Below, piece after piece: positions 17,245 through 25,014 of a DNA stretch of 64,000 nucleotides (the stretch's first letter is position 1; every line of letters begins with the position of its first letter). Below the pieces are notes generated by a model. That model was not told the DNA's origin and searched no databases. It saw only the letters and a list, made by a program, of their open reading frames with translations. A program made the translations under genes and the position numbers. The DNA is from CTSoil-043 sp963821235 (GTDB lineage: Bacteria > Chloroflexota > Limnocylindria > Limnocylindrales > CSP1-4), in the NCBI GenBank assembly GCA_963821235.1, contig CAWGCS010000001.1:62001-126000 (forward strand), read 5' to 3'.

Positions 17245-17865
17245 TCAGTTGGGCCGGTCGACCGGGCCGCCCGTCCCGTCGCTGACCGCGACGAGCGCCG
17301 GCCGGAGGACGCGATCCCGGATCAGGTAGCCGCGCCGGATCTCCGCCACGACCTCCCCTTCCGGCCGTGCGCTGCCGGCGACGTGGCTCAGAGCCTCGTG
17401 GATCGCCGGGTCGAAGGGCCGCCCCAGCGACTCGATCGGGGTCACGCCCTCGCTGTCGAGGAGGGCCCGGAGCTTGCGGTCGATGGCCGCGATCCCCTCC
17501 AGCCAGGGGGTCGCGCGCGCATCCGCGGGGACGTGCTCGATGGCGAGGTCGAAGTCGTCCGCGAGGGCGACCACCTTGGCCAGGAGCGACGCGTTGGCCA
17601 GCCCGAGCTGCGCCTCGCGCTCCTCCGCCGTGCGGCGCTTGAGGTTCGCGTAGTCGGCGGCCGCCCGCTGGGCCATCGCCAGGTGCTCGTCGGCCCGGGC
17701 GAGCGCGGCCTCGCGCTCGGCGGTGAGGGCCTCGACCTGGGCGAGGAGCGCGGTCGGGCTCGTCTCGAGCTCGGCGATCCGTTCCTCGGCGCGGGTTCGG
17801 CGGTGCGACGCCGGCCCGGGGGATCCGGGCTGCGGCTGGTTCGGCTGCTGCGGCTGGTTCGGCAT
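17245..17865 (-). CDS. grpE: Nucleotide exchange factor GrpE
   Basis: The 206-residue protein has a low-complexity Pro/Gln N-terminus and a long coiled coil (about 25-105) with YANLKRRTAEEREA. It ends with the beta domain carrying GRPFDPAIHEALSHVAG and IRRGYLIRDRVLRPALVAVS, a clear GrpE signature. It releases ADP from DnaK and acts as the thermal sensor of the machine. It is 16 nt downstream of hrcA and 62 nt upstream of dnaK, consistent with one heat-shock operon. Confidence 0.95.
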   Translation of the reverse strand: MPNQPQQPNQPQPGSPGPASHRRTRAEERIAELETSPTALLAQVEALTAEREAALARADEHLAMAQRAAADYANLKRRTAEEREAQLGLANASLLAKVVALADDFDLAIEHVPADARATPWLEGIAAIDRKLRALLDSEGVTPIESLGRPFDPAIHEALSHVAGSARPEGEVVAEIRRGYLIRDRVLRPALVAVSDGTGGPVDRPN

Positions 17866-17881
17866 GCGGTGTCCCCGTTGG

Positions 17882-18955
17882 TCAGGCGTAGAGGTGGTCG
17901 ACGAGATCGTTCATGAGCCCCGAGACGAAGCGGACGGTCCCGATCGCCTGGTGGTAGCGCAGGCGCGTCGGTCCCAGCACGCCGACGACGCCGACCGCCG
18001 CCCCGGGACGCCCGTAGGGCGCCAGGACGAGGGCGACGTCGGCCATCTCGGCCGGCCGGTTCTCGCGGCCGATGAAGACGCGTAGCTCGCCGGCGCGGGT
18101 CACGTCCTCGATCAGCTCGCCGAGGTACTGGCGGTTCTCGAGGACGGCGAAGACGCGCCGCAGCTTCTCCGAGGCGGCAAACTCCGGCTCCTCCATCACG
18201 TGGAGCAGCCCGTCGCTGAAGAGCTGCTCGACCGTCGCGGCGTCGAATTCGCGGAGGATGCGCAGGGCACGCTCGCCGGCCCGCCGGACGAGGGTGAAGA
18301 CCGGATCGTCGGCCGGGGCGTCCTCGAACCAGCGCAGGCGCTCGGCGAGGTCGGCCGCGGTGAGGCCGACGCAGCTGCGGTTGAGCCGCTGGGCGGCCTC
18401 GGCCAGCTCGTCCTCGCTCGTGCCCGGGTCGATGGTGAGCAGCGCCTGCTTCAGCGACCCCTCGTTGAGGACGACGATGAGGCTGGCCATCCGCTCGCCG
18501 ATCCCCAGCAGCTCAAGGCGCCGGATGCGGACCGCGCGCGGCTTGGCCGGCGTGGCGAGGCCGGCCGAGTGCGTCGAGGAGGCCAGGGTGGTCGCCGCCA
18601 GCCGGAACCACTGGTCGCTGGCGAACTCCACCTGCCCGAACTGGTGGCGGATCATCAGCTGCTCGATCTGGGGCAGGGGGAACTCCCCCACCAGGGACTC
18701 CACGTAGAAGCGGTAGCCGACGTCCGTCGGGACCCGGCCGGCGGAGGTGTGGGGATGCCCCAGGTAGCCCTCCGTCTCGAGGTCGGCCAGGATGTTCCGG
18801 ACGGTGGCCGAGCTGACGCCCATCGGGTGCCGCTCCACCAGCGTGTGCGACCCGACCGGGACGACGCTCTCCACGTACTCGTCGATGACGGCCCGCAGGA
18901 TCGCCTGCGCCCGGGCGTCGAGCGGACCGCTGCTGCGGCGGACTCCTCGCACCAC
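17882..18955 (-). CDS. hrcA: Heat-inducible transcription repressor HrcA
   Basis: The 357-residue protein has an N-terminal winged helix (ARAQAILRAVIDEYVES and GVSSATVRNILADLE) and the HrcA-specific regions HTSAGRVPTDVGYRFYV and IGRENRPAEMADVALVLAPYG. It binds CIRCE and is kept active by GroEL. A longer frame starts at 19018, but that start lies inside the CIRCE element. The GTG at 18955 is preceded by AGAGGAG at the right distance and gives the usual family length. The promoter and CIRCE lie just upstream, so hrcA represses its own operon. Confidence 0.95.
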   Translation of the reverse strand: MVRGVRRSSGPLDARAQAILRAVIDEYVESVVPVGSHTLVERHPMGVSSATVRNILADLETEGYLGHPHTSAGRVPTDVGYRFYVESLVGEFPLPQIEQLMIRHQFGQVEFASDQWFRLAATTLASSTHSAGLATPAKPRAVRIRRLELLGIGERMASLIVVLNEGSLKQALLTIDPGTSEDELAEAAQRLNRSCVGLTAADLAERLRWFEDAPADDPVFTLVRRAGERALRILREFDAATVEQLFSDGLLHVMEEPEFAASEKLRRVFAVLENRQYLGELIEDVTRAGELRVFIGRENRPAEMADVALVLAPYGRPGAAVGVVGVLGPTRLRYHQAIGTVRFVSGLMNDLVDHLYA

Positions 18956-19004
18956 GGCACGGCTCCTCTGCGGGCGATCCGGCGCTCGGACCGCCTGCGC
19001 TGCG

Positions 19005-19031
19005 TTAGCACTCACCAATCAAGAGTGCTAG
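19005..19031. promoter_or_regulatory. CIRCE operator
   Basis: TTAGCACTC-N9-GAGTGCTAG matches the CIRCE consensus TTAGCACTC-N9-GAGTGCTAA with one changed end base. It lies directly after the predicted start site of the hrcA-grpE-dnaK promoter, where bound HrcA would block transcription and the repeat would also form a hairpin in the mRNA leader. Confidence 0.95.
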
Positions 19032-19044
19032 TGGAAACGCCCGA

Positions 19045-19074
19045 ATCCTAGCAGTCTCACGTGTCGAGTGTCAA
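19045..19074 (-). promoter_or_regulatory. Sigma70 promoter of the hrcA-grpE-dnaK operon
   Basis: On the minus strand a perfect -35 TTGACA (19074-19069) is followed by an 18-nt spacer and TAGGAT (19050-19045). The predicted start site is near 19038, a few bases before the CIRCE element. The remaining bases up to hemW (about 19075-19239) show no convincing gene. Confidence 0.8.
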
Positions 19075-19239
19075 CGGACGCGGCGGTGGGCGCGAGGGGC
19101 GCCTGGCCCGGTTGGATGCCGTCCCGACGCCCGCCGCCAGCGTGGTCGGCGCCAGCTGCCTGGGGCGATCGGCAGAGGATCCGCAGGCGATGAACGTGCC
19201 AACCGTCGGCCGGCGCGCCGCGCGTCCCGGGGATCGCCC

Positions 19240-20508
19240 CTAGACCAGGCGGGCGAAGAGCTCGTTCGAGAGGAGGCGGCCGCGGAGCGTGAGCCGCACC
19301 CGATCATCGGGCGCGTCCTCGACCAGGCCCATCTCCGCCGCCCAGGTGAAGGCCTCTGCACGAGCGAGGGCGGCCTCGCGGCCGACCCCGCGGGCCGTCC
19401 GCAGGCCCAGGATGAGCTCCTCGACCTCGGCCGTGGCGGCGTCGAGCGTCTCCGCTCCGCCGGGTGGCGGCGCCGACGGCCCGCCGTCGGCGGGGACGAG
19501 GGCGGCGAGCCACGCGTCGAGGCGGGCGGCGTTCCAGCGCCGGACGACGCCGTCGAAGGCGTGCGCTCCGGGCCCGACCGCCTCGTACGGGAGGCGGACC
19601 CAGTAGGCGAGGTTGTGACGGCTCTCGGCGCCGGGTCGTGCCCAGTTCGACAGCTCGTACCAGGGCATCCCCGCCCCCTCGAACGCCGCATCGGCCAGGG
19701 CGTAGGCGGCCGCCGCCCGGTCCTCGTCCTGGCCACGCCGGGCCCGGTCCCGCCAGCGACGGGCCCCTGGCGTCGTCGGGAGGTGATCGCCCGAAGGACC
19801 CGTGAGGCCCTCCGCGTCCGGGTCGTCGAGACTCAGGGCATAGCAGGAGACGTGGTCGGGGACGAGGTCGAGCGCGCCCTCCACGGTCGTCGCCCAGGTC
19901 GCCAGCCGCTGGCCGGGGACGTCGTAGAGGAGGTCGAGGCTCACCTGTCGGATGCCGCCGTCGCGTGCCGCCGCGACCGCCTCGGCCACGTCCGCCGCGC
20001 GGTGGCGGCGGCCCAGGACCCGCAGCTCCCCGTCATCGAGGCTCTGGGCCCCGAGCGAGATCCGGGTGACCCCGGCGCGGGCGAAGCCGGCGAGGTCGCC
20101 GCGATCGTCGGGTCCCGGGTTCGCCTCCACGGTGACCTCCGCGTCCGCCGCCAGGCCGAAGCGGCCGCGGACGACGGCGACCAGCTCGTGGACCGCGCTC
20201 GCCGGCAGGAGAGAGGGCGTCCCTCCACCGAGGTACAGGGTGGCGAGCGGCAGCCGCCCGGGCGACCCGGGCGGCCCGAAGGCCGCGTCGAGGCCGTCGG
20301 CGCGCAGGTCGAGCTCGCGGCGGAGGGCGTCGACGAAGGCCCCCACCCGGCTCCGGCGGCCCACCGCATCCGCGCCGGCATACACGACGAAGTCGCAGTA
20401 CGGGCAGAGCGACCGGCAGAACGGGACGTGGGCGTAGAGCGCGGCGGGCGGGCGGGCGGGGCCGCCCCACAGCCCGGGCGCTGGGTCCGCTCCGCCGTCG
20501 GGGGTCAT
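19240..20508 (-). CDS. hemW: HemW-like radical SAM heme chaperone
   Basis: The 422-residue protein begins with the HemW cluster motif HVPFCRSLCPYCDF (CX3CX2C). The family signature LYLGGGTPSLL, the EANPG motif and SLGAQSLDDGELRVLGRRH follow, and the C-terminal HemW domain reads YEAVGPGAHAF. Earlier such genes were called oxygen-independent coproporphyrinogen oxidase; HemW proteins bind heme and pass it to acceptors instead. The ATG at 20508 overlaps the stop of the CPBP gene by 4 nt. The order lepA-(x)-hemW is common upstream of hrcA-grpE-dnaK in Gram-positive-type genomes, as seen here. Confidence 0.88.
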   Translation of the reverse strand: MTPDGGADPAPGLWGGPARPPAALYAHVPFCRSLCPYCDFVVYAGADAVGRRSRVGAFVDALRRELDLRADGLDAAFGPPGSPGRLPLATLYLGGGTPSLLPASAVHELVAVVRGRFGLAADAEVTVEANPGPDDRGDLAGFARAGVTRISLGAQSLDDGELRVLGRRHRAADVAEAVAAARDGGIRQVSLDLLYDVPGQRLATWATTVEGALDLVPDHVSCYALSLDDPDAEGLTGPSGDHLPTTPGARRWRDRARRGQDEDRAAAAYALADAAFEGAGMPWYELSNWARPGAESRHNLAYWVRLPYEAVGPGAHAFDGVVRRWNAARLDAWLAALVPADGGPSAPPPGGAETLDAATAEVEELILGLRTARGVGREAALARAEAFTWAAEMGLVEDAPDDRVRLTLRGRLLSNELFARLV

Positions 20509-21278
20509 CGCCGGCTCGCGGTCCCGTCGTCCGGTCGGTCGAGGGCCTGCCAGCCGGCCGGCGACGTGCGGTACTCCCACGACTCCTCGATCTCCTGGCC
20601 GCGAAGGGCGGGCGCGCCGGCGTGCCCGGTGCAGACGAAGACCGCCACGCGCGTCACCGCATGGGCCAGGAACGCCCCGCCGACCGCCCCGGTGAGGACG
20701 GTGATCCACCCCGCGACCAGGCCCCCGACGAGGGTGAGCAGGAACATGTAGCGGCCGCGACCGGGAGCGCCGGTCCGCGTCGCCAGGGTGTAGAGGAACG
20801 CCTGGACGATCACCGCGGTGCCCGGGTTCAGGCCGGTCAGCAGGAGGAGGCCGAGGACCGCGCCGCGGAAGGTGACCTCATCGAGGAACGCCGTCCCGAT
20901 CCCGTTGAAGACCGCACCCGGGTAGGTCCACGCCGGCGGGTAGCGGATCCGGCCGTAGCGAAACATGGCATAGGCCGCCGCCTGGGCCGTCCCGAGGACT
21001 CCGAAGCCGAAGCCGAAGAGGAGGGCCTGGCCGCGGTCGCCCAGCGACAGCCCCAGCTCGCCCGCCGGATCGGGATGGACGACGAGGAGCGCGGCGATGA
21101 GGACGAAGCCGAGGACGACCCAGCTCAGGCGGGCGAGGAGCGAACCGCGGCGGCCGTCGCGCGTCGGCTCGTCGTACTCGGCGGCCCCGAACTTCTCGGC
21201 CTCCAGCCGCAGGATCACGAGGAAGAAGGCGACGGCGAGGGCGACGAGAGTGCGGATCGGGTCGATCCACTCCTCCAC
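20505..21278 (-). CDS. CPBP-like (CAAX protease family) membrane protein
   Basis: The 257-residue protein has about seven hydrophobic helices. The segment FLDEVTFRGAVLGLLLL resembles motif 1 of CPBP intramembrane proteases (usually EExxxR), but here the first acidic residue is Asp. A possible third motif is FLAHAVTRV. The second histidine motif is not clear, so catalytic activity is uncertain. The start is GTG at 21278, 2 nt after the lepA stop, with GAGGAA upstream. It is translationally linked to both lepA and hemW. A non-enzymatic member of the family is an alternative. Confidence 0.65.
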   Translation of the reverse strand: MEEWIDPIRTLVALAVAFFLVILRLEAEKFGAAEYDEPTRDGRRGSLLARLSWVVLGFVLIAALLVVHPDPAGELGLSLGDRGQALLFGFGFGVLGTAQAAAYAMFRYGRIRYPPAWTYPGAVFNGIGTAFLDEVTFRGAVLGLLLLTGLNPGTAVIVQAFLYTLATRTGAPGRGRYMFLLTLVGGLVAGWITVLTGAVGGAFLAHAVTRVAVFVCTGHAGAPALRGQEIEESWEYRTSPAGWQALDRPDDGTASRR

Positions 21279-21280
21279 GG

Positions 21281-23095
21281 TCAGGCTTCCTCGCCCATCT
21301 TGAGGACGGCCAGGAACGCCTCCTGGGGGATCTCCACGGAGCCCACGCGCTTCATCCGCTGCTTGCCCTCTTTCTGCTTCTCGAGCAGCTTGCGCTTGCG
21401 GGTGATGTCGCCACCGTAGCACTTGGCGAGGACGTTCTTGCGCATCGCCCGGATGGTCTCGCGGGCGATGACGTTCGAGCCGATGGCGGCCTGGATCGGG
21501 ACCTCGAACATCTGGCGGGGGATCAGCTCCTTGAGCTTGGCCGCCAGCGCCCGTCCGACGGCGGGCGCCTTGTCGCGGTGGACGATCATCGACAGGGCGT
21601 CGACCGGCTCGCCGTTGACGAGGACGTCGAGCTTGACGAGGCGAGCCTCGCGGTAGCCGGCCTCCTCGTAGTCCATCGAGGCGTAGCCCTGGCTGCGGCT
21701 CTTGAGCTGGTCGAAGTAGTCCACGATCAGCTCCGCCAGCGGCATCTCGAAGGACAGGAGGACCCGCTGGGGATCCAGGTACTCCATCGTCCGGAACGTG
21801 CCGCGACGATTCGTCGAGAGCTCCATGAGGGAGCCGATGTAGGTCGACGGGGTGATGACCGAGAGGGTGACCCAGGGCTCCTCGATCGCCTCGATGTCGC
21901 CCGCCGGGGGCATCAGGGCGGGGTTGTCGACCACGATCGTCCCCTTGCCGTTGAGGGGCGTGACCCGGTATTCCACCGACGGTGCCGAGGCGATCAGATC
22001 GAGGCCGAACTCCCGCTCCAGCCGCTCCTGGACGATCTCCATGTGGAGGAGGCCGAGGAAGCCGCAGCGGAAGCCGAACCCGAGGGCGATCGAGCTCTCC
22101 GGCTCGAAGGTGAAGCTGGCGTCGTTGAGGTGGAGCTTCTCCATCGCGTCGCGCAGGAGCGGGTAGTCCTCGCCGGAGATCGGGTAGATCCCGGCGAAAA
22201 CGAGGCTCTTGGCGGCCTGGTAGCCCGGCAACGGCGCGGTGGCCGGGTTGGCCGCGTTGGTGACCGTGTCGCCGACCTGCGCGTCGCGGACGCTCTTGAG
22301 GCCGGTCGCGATGTAGCCGACCTCGCCCGCGGTCAGCTGCTTGACCGGCACGAGCTGGGGCCGGAAGACACCGAGCTCGAGGATCTCCGCCTCCGCCCCG
22401 GAGCCCATGAGGCGGATCCGCTCGTGGTCGTGAAGCGTCCCCGCGGCCAGCCGGACGTAGGTCACGACGCCCTTGTACTGGTCGTAGTGGGAATCGAAGA
22501 CCAGGGCCCGCAGCGGCTCCGTCGGACGTCCCTTGGGGGGCGGCACCCGGGCCACGATCGCCTCGAGGATCTCGCCGATCCCGATCCCCTCCTTGGCCGA
22601 GGCCAGGATCACCTCCTCGCGGGGGATCGCCAGGACGTTCTCCAGCTCCTCGATGACCAGGTCCGGCTGGGCGGACGGGAGGTCGATCTTGTTGACGACC
22701 GGGATGATCACCAGGTTCTGGCGCAGGGCCAGGTGGACGTTGGCGAGCGTCTGGGCCTCGATCCCCTGGGCGGCGTCGACGACCAGGATGGCCCCCTCGC
22801 AGGCCTGCAGGCTGTGGCTGACCTCGTAGCTGAAGTCGACGTGGCCCGGCGTGTCGATGAGGTTGAGGCCGTAGAGGAGGCCGTCCTGCGCCGTGTGCTC
22901 CAGGCGGACGGCCCGCGCCTTGATCGTGATCCCCTTCTCCCGCTCGAGGTCCATCGAGTCGAGGACCTGGCTCGTCATCTGGCGGGGATCGATCGTGTGG
23001 GTGAACTCCAGGAGGCGGTCCGCGAGCGTCGACTTCCCGTGATCGATGTGGGCGATGATCGAGAAGTTGCGGAGGCGCTCCTGGGGGATGATCAC
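21281..23095 (-). CDS. lepA: Elongation factor 4 (ribosome back-translocase GTPase)
   Basis: The 604-residue GTPase has the LepA opening IPQERLRNFSIIAHIDHGKST, the switch motifs GITIKARAV and DTPGHVDF, the G4 motif NKIDLP, and the LepA-only C-terminal domain with IGSNVIARETIRAMRKNVLAKCYGGD. It acts on ribosomes stalled or misplaced during elongation and in subunit biogenesis. I chose the GTG at 23095 because it gives the family length; the ribosome-binding site is weak. It heads the lepA-CPBP-hemW operon and diverges from rpsT, a conserved neighbour of lepA. Confidence 0.96.
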   Translation of the reverse strand: MIIPQERLRNFSIIAHIDHGKSTLADRLLEFTHTIDPRQMTSQVLDSMDLEREKGITIKARAVRLEHTAQDGLLYGLNLIDTPGHVDFSYEVSHSLQACEGAILVVDAAQGIEAQTLANVHLALRQNLVIIPVVNKIDLPSAQPDLVIEELENVLAIPREEVILASAKEGIGIGEILEAIVARVPPPKGRPTEPLRALVFDSHYDQYKGVVTYVRLAAGTLHDHERIRLMGSGAEAEILELGVFRPQLVPVKQLTAGEVGYIATGLKSVRDAQVGDTVTNAANPATAPLPGYQAAKSLVFAGIYPISGEDYPLLRDAMEKLHLNDASFTFEPESSIALGFGFRCGFLGLLHMEIVQERLEREFGLDLIASAPSVEYRVTPLNGKGTIVVDNPALMPPAGDIEAIEEPWVTLSVITPSTYIGSLMELSTNRRGTFRTMEYLDPQRVLLSFEMPLAELIVDYFDQLKSRSQGYASMDYEEAGYREARLVKLDVLVNGEPVDALSMIVHRDKAPAVGRALAAKLKELIPRQMFEVPIQAAIGSNVIARETIRAMRKNVLAKCYGGDITRKRKLLEKQKEGKQRMKRVGSVEIPQEAFLAVLKMGEEA

Positions 23096-23146
23096 GAGGC
23101 CGGAGTGTAGCGGACGACGAGGGGCCGGTCCGGCGGTCCGATCTGC

Positions 23147-23152
23147 TACCAT
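23147..23152 (+). promoter_or_regulatory. Possible extended -10 of rpsT
   Basis: TGC-TACCAT forms an extended -10 element about 100 nt before the GTG start of rpsT, with no clear -35. The leader would be about 90 nt, as in species where S20 regulates its own translation. Confidence 0.35.
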
Positions 23153-23251
23153 TCGCGGTCGCGCCGTCGCGGTGTCCTCTCCCGCTGCGCCGCACCGATC
23201 CCACCCGTCGAACCGTCCACCCCTCGAACTACCTAGAGGACCGACAGAACC

Positions 23252-23971
23252 GTGGCTCATTCCCCCCGCGGCTGGACCGGCGCTCGGACGCCGTCCGGGA
23301 AGAAGCGGGTTCGCCAGGCAGAGCGGCGCGCCGCCATCAACGGCCCCCGCGTCTCCAGGGCCAAGACCCTCGTCTCCAAGACGCTCAAGATCGCCACAGG
23401 CCTCGCCGAGGGCGACGCGACCGTCTCGCTCGCCGAGGCGTTCTCGGCGCTCGACAAGGCCGCCAAGATCGGGGCCATCCACCCCAACGCCGCGGCACGG
23501 CGCAAGTCGCGCCTGGCCATGAAGGTCGGGGCCGCGCTCGGCGGGGCCGCCGTCCAGGCCGGAGCCAAGTCGACCAAGACCACGGGGACGGCCGCCGCGG
23601 CGAAGGCCGCCAGGGCCCGCATCGCGGCCGGCAAGGCCGCCAAGGCGAAGGGCGCCCAGACGGCTGCCGGCAAGGCGCGCGCCGCCCTCGCCAGGGCCGG
23701 CCGGACCGACGCCGAGACCCCGAAGCTGACCGCCGCCGTCGCCGCCGAGGCGCCGGCCGCCAAGGTGCGGACGACGCGGGCGAAGGCCGCCGCGGCCGCC
23801 ACCGAGAAGCCGGCCGCGAAGGCACCGGCCAAGGCCGCGGCCTCGAAGACCTCGGCCAAGGCACCGGCCAAGAAGGCGCCGGCGAAGGCACCGGCGAAGG
23901 CCGCCGCGGCCGAGAAGCCGGCGGCCATGAAGGCCCCGGCGAAGAAGCCGGCGGCCAAGAAGGCCGAGTAG
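23252..23971 (+). CDS. rpsT: 30S ribosomal protein bS20 with long Ala/Lys/Pro-rich tail
   Basis: Residues 1-95 are a bS20: KKRVRQAERRAAINGPRVSRAKT, then KAAKIGAIHPNAAARRKSRLAMKV. bS20 is normally about 85-90 residues; here the protein is 239. The extra 145 residues are almost only Ala, Lys, Pro, Thr and Gly, with repeated KAPAK and KPAAK units that resemble histone H1 or the tail of mycobacterial HupB. The frame is continuous and ends just before a strong terminator, so the tail is not an annotation artefact. The start is GTG at 23252. The core should bind helix 44 of 16S rRNA; the tail may bind RNA or DNA. Confidence 0.92.
   Translation: MAHSPRGWTGARTPSGKKRVRQAERRAAINGPRVSRAKTLVSKTLKIATGLAEGDATVSLAEAFSALDKAAKIGAIHPNAAARRKSRLAMKVGAALGGAAVQAGAKSTKTTGTAAAAKAARARIAAGKAAKAKGAQTAAGKARAALARAGRTDAETPKLTAAVAAEAPAAKVRTTRAKAAAAATEKPAAKAPAKAAASKTSAKAPAKKAPAKAPAKAAAAEKPAAMKAPAKKPAAKKAE
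23815..23965 (+). repeat. KAPAK-type coding repeat in the rpsT tail
   Basis: Imperfect repeats of GCC-AAG/GCG-AAG-GCA-CCG codons encode Lys-Ala-Pro-Ala units. The repetition probably arose by slippage and makes the tail length likely to vary between strains. Confidence 0.7.
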
Positions 23972-24002
23972 GCCGCCCGCCCTCCCCTCCTCTGCAGCAC
24001 CT

Positions 24003-24037
24003 CGACCCCCGGGTCCCGACCCGGGGGTCGTTCGTTT
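24003..24037 (+). terminator. Rho-independent terminator of rpsT
   Basis: A perfect 12-bp stem CGACCCCCGGGT / ACCCGGGGGTCG with the loop CCCG is followed by TTCGTTT. It lies 31 nt after the rpsT stop and is the clearest intrinsic terminator in the window. Confidence 0.88.
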
Positions 24038-24089
24038 CCCAGGTCCTGGGCCGTGGCGTGGGAGATCGGCGACGCCCCGACGCGGTTCG

Positions 24090-24095
24090 TAGACT
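24090..24095 (+). promoter_or_regulatory. -10 hexamer for a leaderless transporter transcript
   Basis: TAGACT ends exactly 6 nt before the ATG at 24102, and no ribosome-binding site is present. Confidence 0.5.
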
Positions 24096-24101
24096 TGCGG
24101 G

Positions 24102-25010
24102 ATGCCCATCGCCGCGATCGCCCTTGTCCTCGCGTCCTCGTTCTTCCACGTCGCCTGGAACACGCTCGTCAAGACGGCCGGCGATCCGCTCGCGACCGCG
24201 ACCCGCGCGGTCGGGCTCGGCGTGCTCGTGGCGACGCCGATCGTTGCCGTGGCCTGGCTGGCGACCGGGCGTCCCACCCTCGAGCCGGAGGGCTGGCTCA
24301 TCGCGGTCCTCTCGGGGATCGTCTCGGCCGCCTACTTCGTGCCGCTCTCGGCCGCCTACCAGCGCGGCGCCCTCTCGTCGGTCTACCCGGTCGCGCGCGG
24401 CTCGGGCGCCTTCCTCGGGGCGATCGTCGGGGTGGTGATCCTCGACGAGCACCTCGCACCGTCCGGGGCCCTCGGCGTGGCCTTCCTGCTGGGCGGTACG
24501 CTCACCGCCGCGCTCGCCGCCGCGTCCCGGCAGACCGTGGTCCCGGCCCTCCTCGCCGGCTGCGCGGTCGCCGGCTACTCGGCGCTGGACCGGGTCGGCG
24601 TGCGCACGGGCCCCGCCTGGCTCTACGCCTGGGCCCTCTGGACCGTCTGCGCCCTCGGGCTCGTGGCCTGGGCACGGGTCATGCAGGGCGTGCGCCAGCG
24701 GCGCGCGACGGCCGCCCTGCGAGCGGCGCCCCTTCCCGGCGTCCCGGTTCCGGCGGACCCGCCGGACAATCGCCCCGGGCTCGCCCGGCCGCTGGCGGCG
24801 GGCATCCTCATCATCGGGACCTACTTCCTGATCCTCCTCGCCTTCCAGATCGCCCCGCTGGCGGGCGTCGCTCCACTCCGCGAGGCGACGACCATCCTCG
24901 CCGCGGCGTGGGGGGTGATCGCCCTCGGCGAGCGCGAGCGGGCCGGCTGGCGCCTGGCCGGCGCCGGGGCGGTCGCGGTGGGGGCCATCCTGCTCGCCGC
25001 GGGCGGCTGA
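24102..25010 (+). CDS. EamA-type DMT transporter
   Basis: The 302-residue protein has ten hydrophobic helices in two EamA repeats, with SSFFHVAWNTLVK in helix 1 and SSVYPVARGSGAFLGAIVGVVILDEHL in the first repeat. A hydrophilic Arg/Pro loop (about 188-225) separates the repeats. Members export or import small metabolites; the substrate cannot be read here. The ATG at 24102 is preceded by TAGACT at 6 nt, so the mRNA is probably leaderless. It converges on the PfkB gene with only 4 nt between stops. Confidence 0.85.
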   Translation: MPIAAIALVLASSFFHVAWNTLVKTAGDPLATATRAVGLGVLVATPIVAVAWLATGRPTLEPEGWLIAVLSGIVSAAYFVPLSAAYQRGALSSVYPVARGSGAFLGAIVGVVILDEHLAPSGALGVAFLLGGTLTAALAAASRQTVVPALLAGCAVAGYSALDRVGVRTGPAWLYAWALWTVCALGLVAWARVMQGVRQRRATAALRAAPLPGVPVPADPPDNRPGLARPLAAGILIIGTYFLILLAFQIAPLAGVAPLREATTILAAAWGVIALGERERAGWRLAGAGAVAVGAILLAAGG

Positions 25011-25014
25011 CCGG

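Noticed and set aside
17882..19018. hrcA start at 19018 (TTG)
   Set aside because: It would begin inside the CIRCE element, so the leader could not act as operator; GTG at 18955 has a proper ribosome site.
19061..19243. 60-codon frame between the CIRCE promoter and hemW
   Set aside because: It overlaps the hrcA promoter, has no ribosome site and has Arg/Gly-rich composition like other antisense noise.
24015..24101. Earlier starts for the DMT transporter
   Set aside because: Upstream in-frame codons run into the rpsT terminator; the ATG at 24102 has the -10 hexamer at 6 nt.
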